Shown in pieces: positions 4,587 to 6,835 of a stretch of DNA of 6,835 nucleotides; position 1 is the stretch's first letter; each line of letters begins with the position of its first letter. The translations under genes were made by a program, and so were the position numbers. The notes beneath the pieces are model-generated. The model searched no databases. It was not told where the DNA came from and worked only from the letters and a program-made list of their open reading frames with translations. This DNA is from an uncultured bacterium (GTDB taxonomy: Bacteria > DRYD01). The stretch lies in the NCBI GenBank assembly GCA_937927985.1, contig CALFWH010000156.1, positions 1 through 6,835 of the forward strand, written 5' to 3'.

Positions 4587-6785
4587 ATGAAAAAAGAAGT
4601 AGTTTTAAAAATAGAGGGGATGGATTGTATAGGATGCTCTAAAACCATAAAAGAAACATTAACCAGAAAAATGAATCAAGAAATAGATTTTTTAGATATA
4701 GACTTTAGCAGCCAAAAGATGTTTATTAAACTCAAAGAAACCGTCCCCCTAAAAAAAACAACAGAAAAAATAATAAATGAAATAAAAAATTTAGGATACG
4801 GTGCTAAAATAGAAAACAACTTAACAAAGGAAGAAAAAATCTCTATTTGGAAATTAGTAAATTTAGTATTCGCAATCATATCTGCAAGTTTAATCTTTGT
4901 TATCTCAATGATATTTAAAGATTTAATGCACCATAATTCAGTGGTTAAAACTATTGTTTTGATATTAGCAACATTAGTGCAGTTTATTAGCGGATTTAAA
5001 TTTTATAAAAATACTTTCTATGGCTTAAAAAACAAAACCCTAAATATGGATTCTCTTATAGCTATATCTACTACCACAGCTTATCTATATAGTCTATATG
5101 TTTATTTTAAAGGTTTTGGTCATCTATACTTTGAAACCTCTTCTTTAATTATAGCTGTTGTACTGCTAGGTAATTACATAGAAGAAAATTACAAAAAAAG
5201 GGGACAATTTTCAATATTAAACCTGTTATTATATAAGCCTCAACAAGTTAACATCTATACTCAAGAAAATATAATAACTATCGATGTTGATCAAATAAAA
5301 GAAGGTCATATAATGGAAATATCTAAAGGACAAAGTATACCAGTTGATAGCAAAATAATAGAAGGGCAAGGAATATTCGATCTTAATTTAATTTTTGGAG
5401 AAACAGAACCCGTAAAACTTAAAGCTGGTGATATTATAAATGCAGGAAGCATTCTAATAGATGGAACAGTAAAAATTCAAGCTTTATCAGATTATAAAAA
5501 CAGTTTTTGGAAAGCTATGGAAAACACTATATATAATTTTAATACTAAAAGATCTAACTATCAAAAATTTATCGATAAAATTTCAGGTAATTTTGTTATC
5601 ATAGTAATAATCTTCGCAACACTTAGTTTTATTTTTTGGTATACTACAGGTAATCCATCTTTAGCTTTAAACTCGTTTATATCTACTTTAATTATAGCTT
5701 GTCCCTGTGCAATAGGATTAGCTTCCCCTTTAGCTATTAATAAAGGAATGTTAGAAAGTGCGAGAAAACAAATAATAGTCAAAGATCCCTATGTATTTGA
5801 AAAAATAGCTAAATCCAAAATCTTTGTATTTGATAAAACAGGTACAATTACTAACAAAAACGTCCTAATAAAACAACTAAAAATATTACATAAAGAAGAA
5901 ATAGGAATAACCTATGAAGAATTAATTTTATCAGCTGTTAGCAGATCTAAACACCCATTATCAATCTCCATTAAAGAATACCTTACTTCTTCTCATAAAC
6001 TAAGTACCTATAAATCCATAAAAAAATATCCTTTAGAAGATTTTAAAGAACTAACCTCCTTAGGCTTAATAGCTAAATCGAAAAATTTAACTCTATATCT
6101 AGGCAACACAACTCTCATAGAAGAAAATTGTACTTTCTTAAAAATAGATAAACAATTTGAAAATTTCGATAATTATGTTTTAATAACAGAAAACCAAAGA
6201 GTTTTATTTTTAGCAGGAATAGATTACTTAGAAGAATTAAACCCTTATATAGAGGAAATAATTAAAAACTTAAAAGATAAAAAAGCAAAAATTTATGTGC
6301 TTACAGGAGCTAAAAAGGAGTCTGCTATTAAATTAGCAAATCGAATTGATATAGATATTAATCAAATAATTTACTCGGTTAATGCAGTAGATAAAGTAAA
6401 AGTAATAGAGAACCTTAAAAAAGAAGGAATAGTAGTTTTTATAGGAGATGGATTAAATGATAGTCTAGTTATGAATTCAGCAGATGTAGGTATATCTTTT
6501 GAATACGGAAGTGATATAACTCAAAACTCAGCTTCAGTAATACTTAAAAACATTAGCCAATTAAAACAATTAATAGAAATATCACAACAAGTTTTTAGTA
6601 AACTTAAATTTAACTTAGCTTGGGTATTTGGTTATAACGTTTTATTTATTCCAGTAGCTATGGGATTTTTCGTAAAAATAGGAATAACTGTTAACCCAGT
6701 ATTAGCAGCTATATTGATGGTACTAAGTGATTTTAGTTTGTTAGCTTTTAACTTAAATAATTTATACTTTGCAAAAAATAAATAA
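4587..6785 (+). CDS. copA: Heavy-metal (copper-type) P1B ATPase with one HMA domain
   Basis: This 732-residue inner-membrane pump has the layout of copper-exporting ATPases. An N-terminal HMA domain (about 4-76) carries the metal site GMDCIGC with C14 and C17. Four membrane helices (about 88-198) include the MDSLIAI block. The actuator domain spans about 215-305. Helix 6 has the C372-P373-C374 metal site. The phosphorylation site is D416 in DKTGT, HP is at 456-457, and the hinge GDGLND is at 620-625. Helix 7 has Y683-N684. CPC plus YN indicates Cu+ rather than Zn/Cd. Several motifs depart from the norm: FGET (270-273) for TGES, TGA (573-575) for TGD, a weak N-domain GxG, and MVLSD (711-715) for MxxSS. 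The frame is unbroken and the catalytic Asp and actuator Glu272 remain, so it is probably functional though divergent. A role in cytochrome oxidase assembly (FixI/CcoI-like) is an alternative. The start puts the HMA motif at the usual place, but no Shine-Dalgarno sequence is seen. Confidence 0.92.
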   Translation: MKKEVVLKIEGMDCIGCSKTIKETLTRKMNQEIDFLDIDFSSQKMFIKLKETVPLKKTTEKIINEIKNLGYGAKIENNLTKEEKISIWKLVNLVFAIISASLIFVISMIFKDLMHHNSVVKTIVLILATLVQFISGFKFYKNTFYGLKNKTLNMDSLIAISTTTAYLYSLYVYFKGFGHLYFETSSLIIAVVLLGNYIEENYKKRGQFSILNLLLYKPQQVNIYTQENIITIDVDQIKEGHIMEISKGQSIPVDSKIIEGQGIFDLNLIFGETEPVKLKAGDIINAGSILIDGTVKIQALSDYKNSFWKAMENTIYNFNTKRSNYQKFIDKISGNFVIIVIIFATLSFIFWYTTGNPSLALNSFISTLIIACPCAIGLASPLAINKGMLESARKQIIVKDPYVFEKIAKSKIFVFDKTGTITNKNVLIKQLKILHKEEIGITYEELILSAVSRSKHPLSISIKEYLTSSHKLSTYKSIKKYPLEDFKELTSLGLIAKSKNLTLYLGNTTLIEENCTFLKIDKQFENFDNYVLITENQRVLFLAGIDYLEELNPYIEEIIKNLKDKKAKIYVLTGAKKESAIKLANRIDIDINQIIYSVNAVDKVKVIENLKKEGIVVFIGDGLNDSLVMNSADVGISFEYGSDITQNSASVILKNISQLKQLIEISQQVFSKLKFNLAWVFGYNVLFIPVAMGFFVKIGITVNPVLAAILMVLSDFSLLAFNLNNLYFAKNK

Positions 6786-6835
6786 TAAATCTAAAAAAAA
6801 TAAAGAATAACTTAAAAACTATGAAGTACTGTTTT

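Noticed and set aside
4676..4879. Open frame of 67 codons on the minus strand within copA
   Set aside because: It is antisense to the HMA domain and first helix of the ATPase; its hydrophobic make-up is a by-product of that coding sequence.
5561..5782. Open frame of 73 codons on the minus strand within copA
   Set aside because: It is antisense to the conserved CPC helix region of the ATPase and has no recognisable features.
4587..6785. Zn/Cd-type (ZntA) identity for the P-type ATPase
   Set aside because: The helix 8 Asp hints at this, but YN in helix 7 and the retained Met of MxxS fit the Cu+ class better, and the helix 7 Lys typical of Zn pumps is absent.
6821..6835. ATG at 6821 opening a possible new gene (first codons M K Y C F)
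   Set aside because: Only five codons fit in the window and no ribosome binding site precedes it, so it cannot be supported.

Overview
This is a very AT-rich bacterial stretch with ordinary chromosomal housekeeping genes and no sign of phage, insertion sequence or CRISPR. TGA is read as stop at the isocitrate dehydrogenase gene, so the standard code applies. An MreC-like cell-shape protein implies a walled, rod-type cell. The isocitrate dehydrogenase is the long, Thermus/Rickettsia-like form with an extra C-terminal domain, and the tRNA-Glu gene lacks an encoded CCA end. Together these suit a low-GC, possibly reduced or host-associated bacterium, but I cannot name the phylum from this window.

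Layout from left to right: (1) positions 1-111, minus strand, the N-terminal end of what looks like hypoxanthine phosphoribosyltransferase, cut by the window edge. (2) After a 145 bp divergent gap, a complete M32 (Taq-type) metallocarboxypeptidase at 257-1747, plus strand. (3) Only 2 bp beyond its stop lies the convergent stop of isocitrate dehydrogenase (1750-3180, minus). (4) A tRNA-Glu(UUC) gene (3221-3293, minus) lies 40 bp upstream of that dehydrogenase with no visible terminator between them. (5) A one-repeat EamA/DMT membrane protein (3354-3782, minus) lies downstream of a short MreC-like protein (3845-4513, minus). (6) A 73 bp divergent promoter region follows. (7) A complete CPC-type heavy-metal (copper) P-type ATPase occupies 4587-6785, plus strand.

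The genes do not form one pathway. They cover peptide turnover, the TCA step to 2-oxoglutarate, purine salvage, cell-shape control, a small transporter and metal export. The minus-strand block 3221-4513 plus icd runs in one direction (mreC-like, eamA, tRNA-Glu, icd) and could be partly co-transcribed.

No undescribed system is visible. The points most worth a second look are the Asp-Ile cofactor signature in the isocitrate dehydrogenase (predicting NAD+ rather than NADP+), several departures from canonical P1B-ATPase motifs in the metal ATPase, and the short MreC-like protein standing apart from mreB/mreD.
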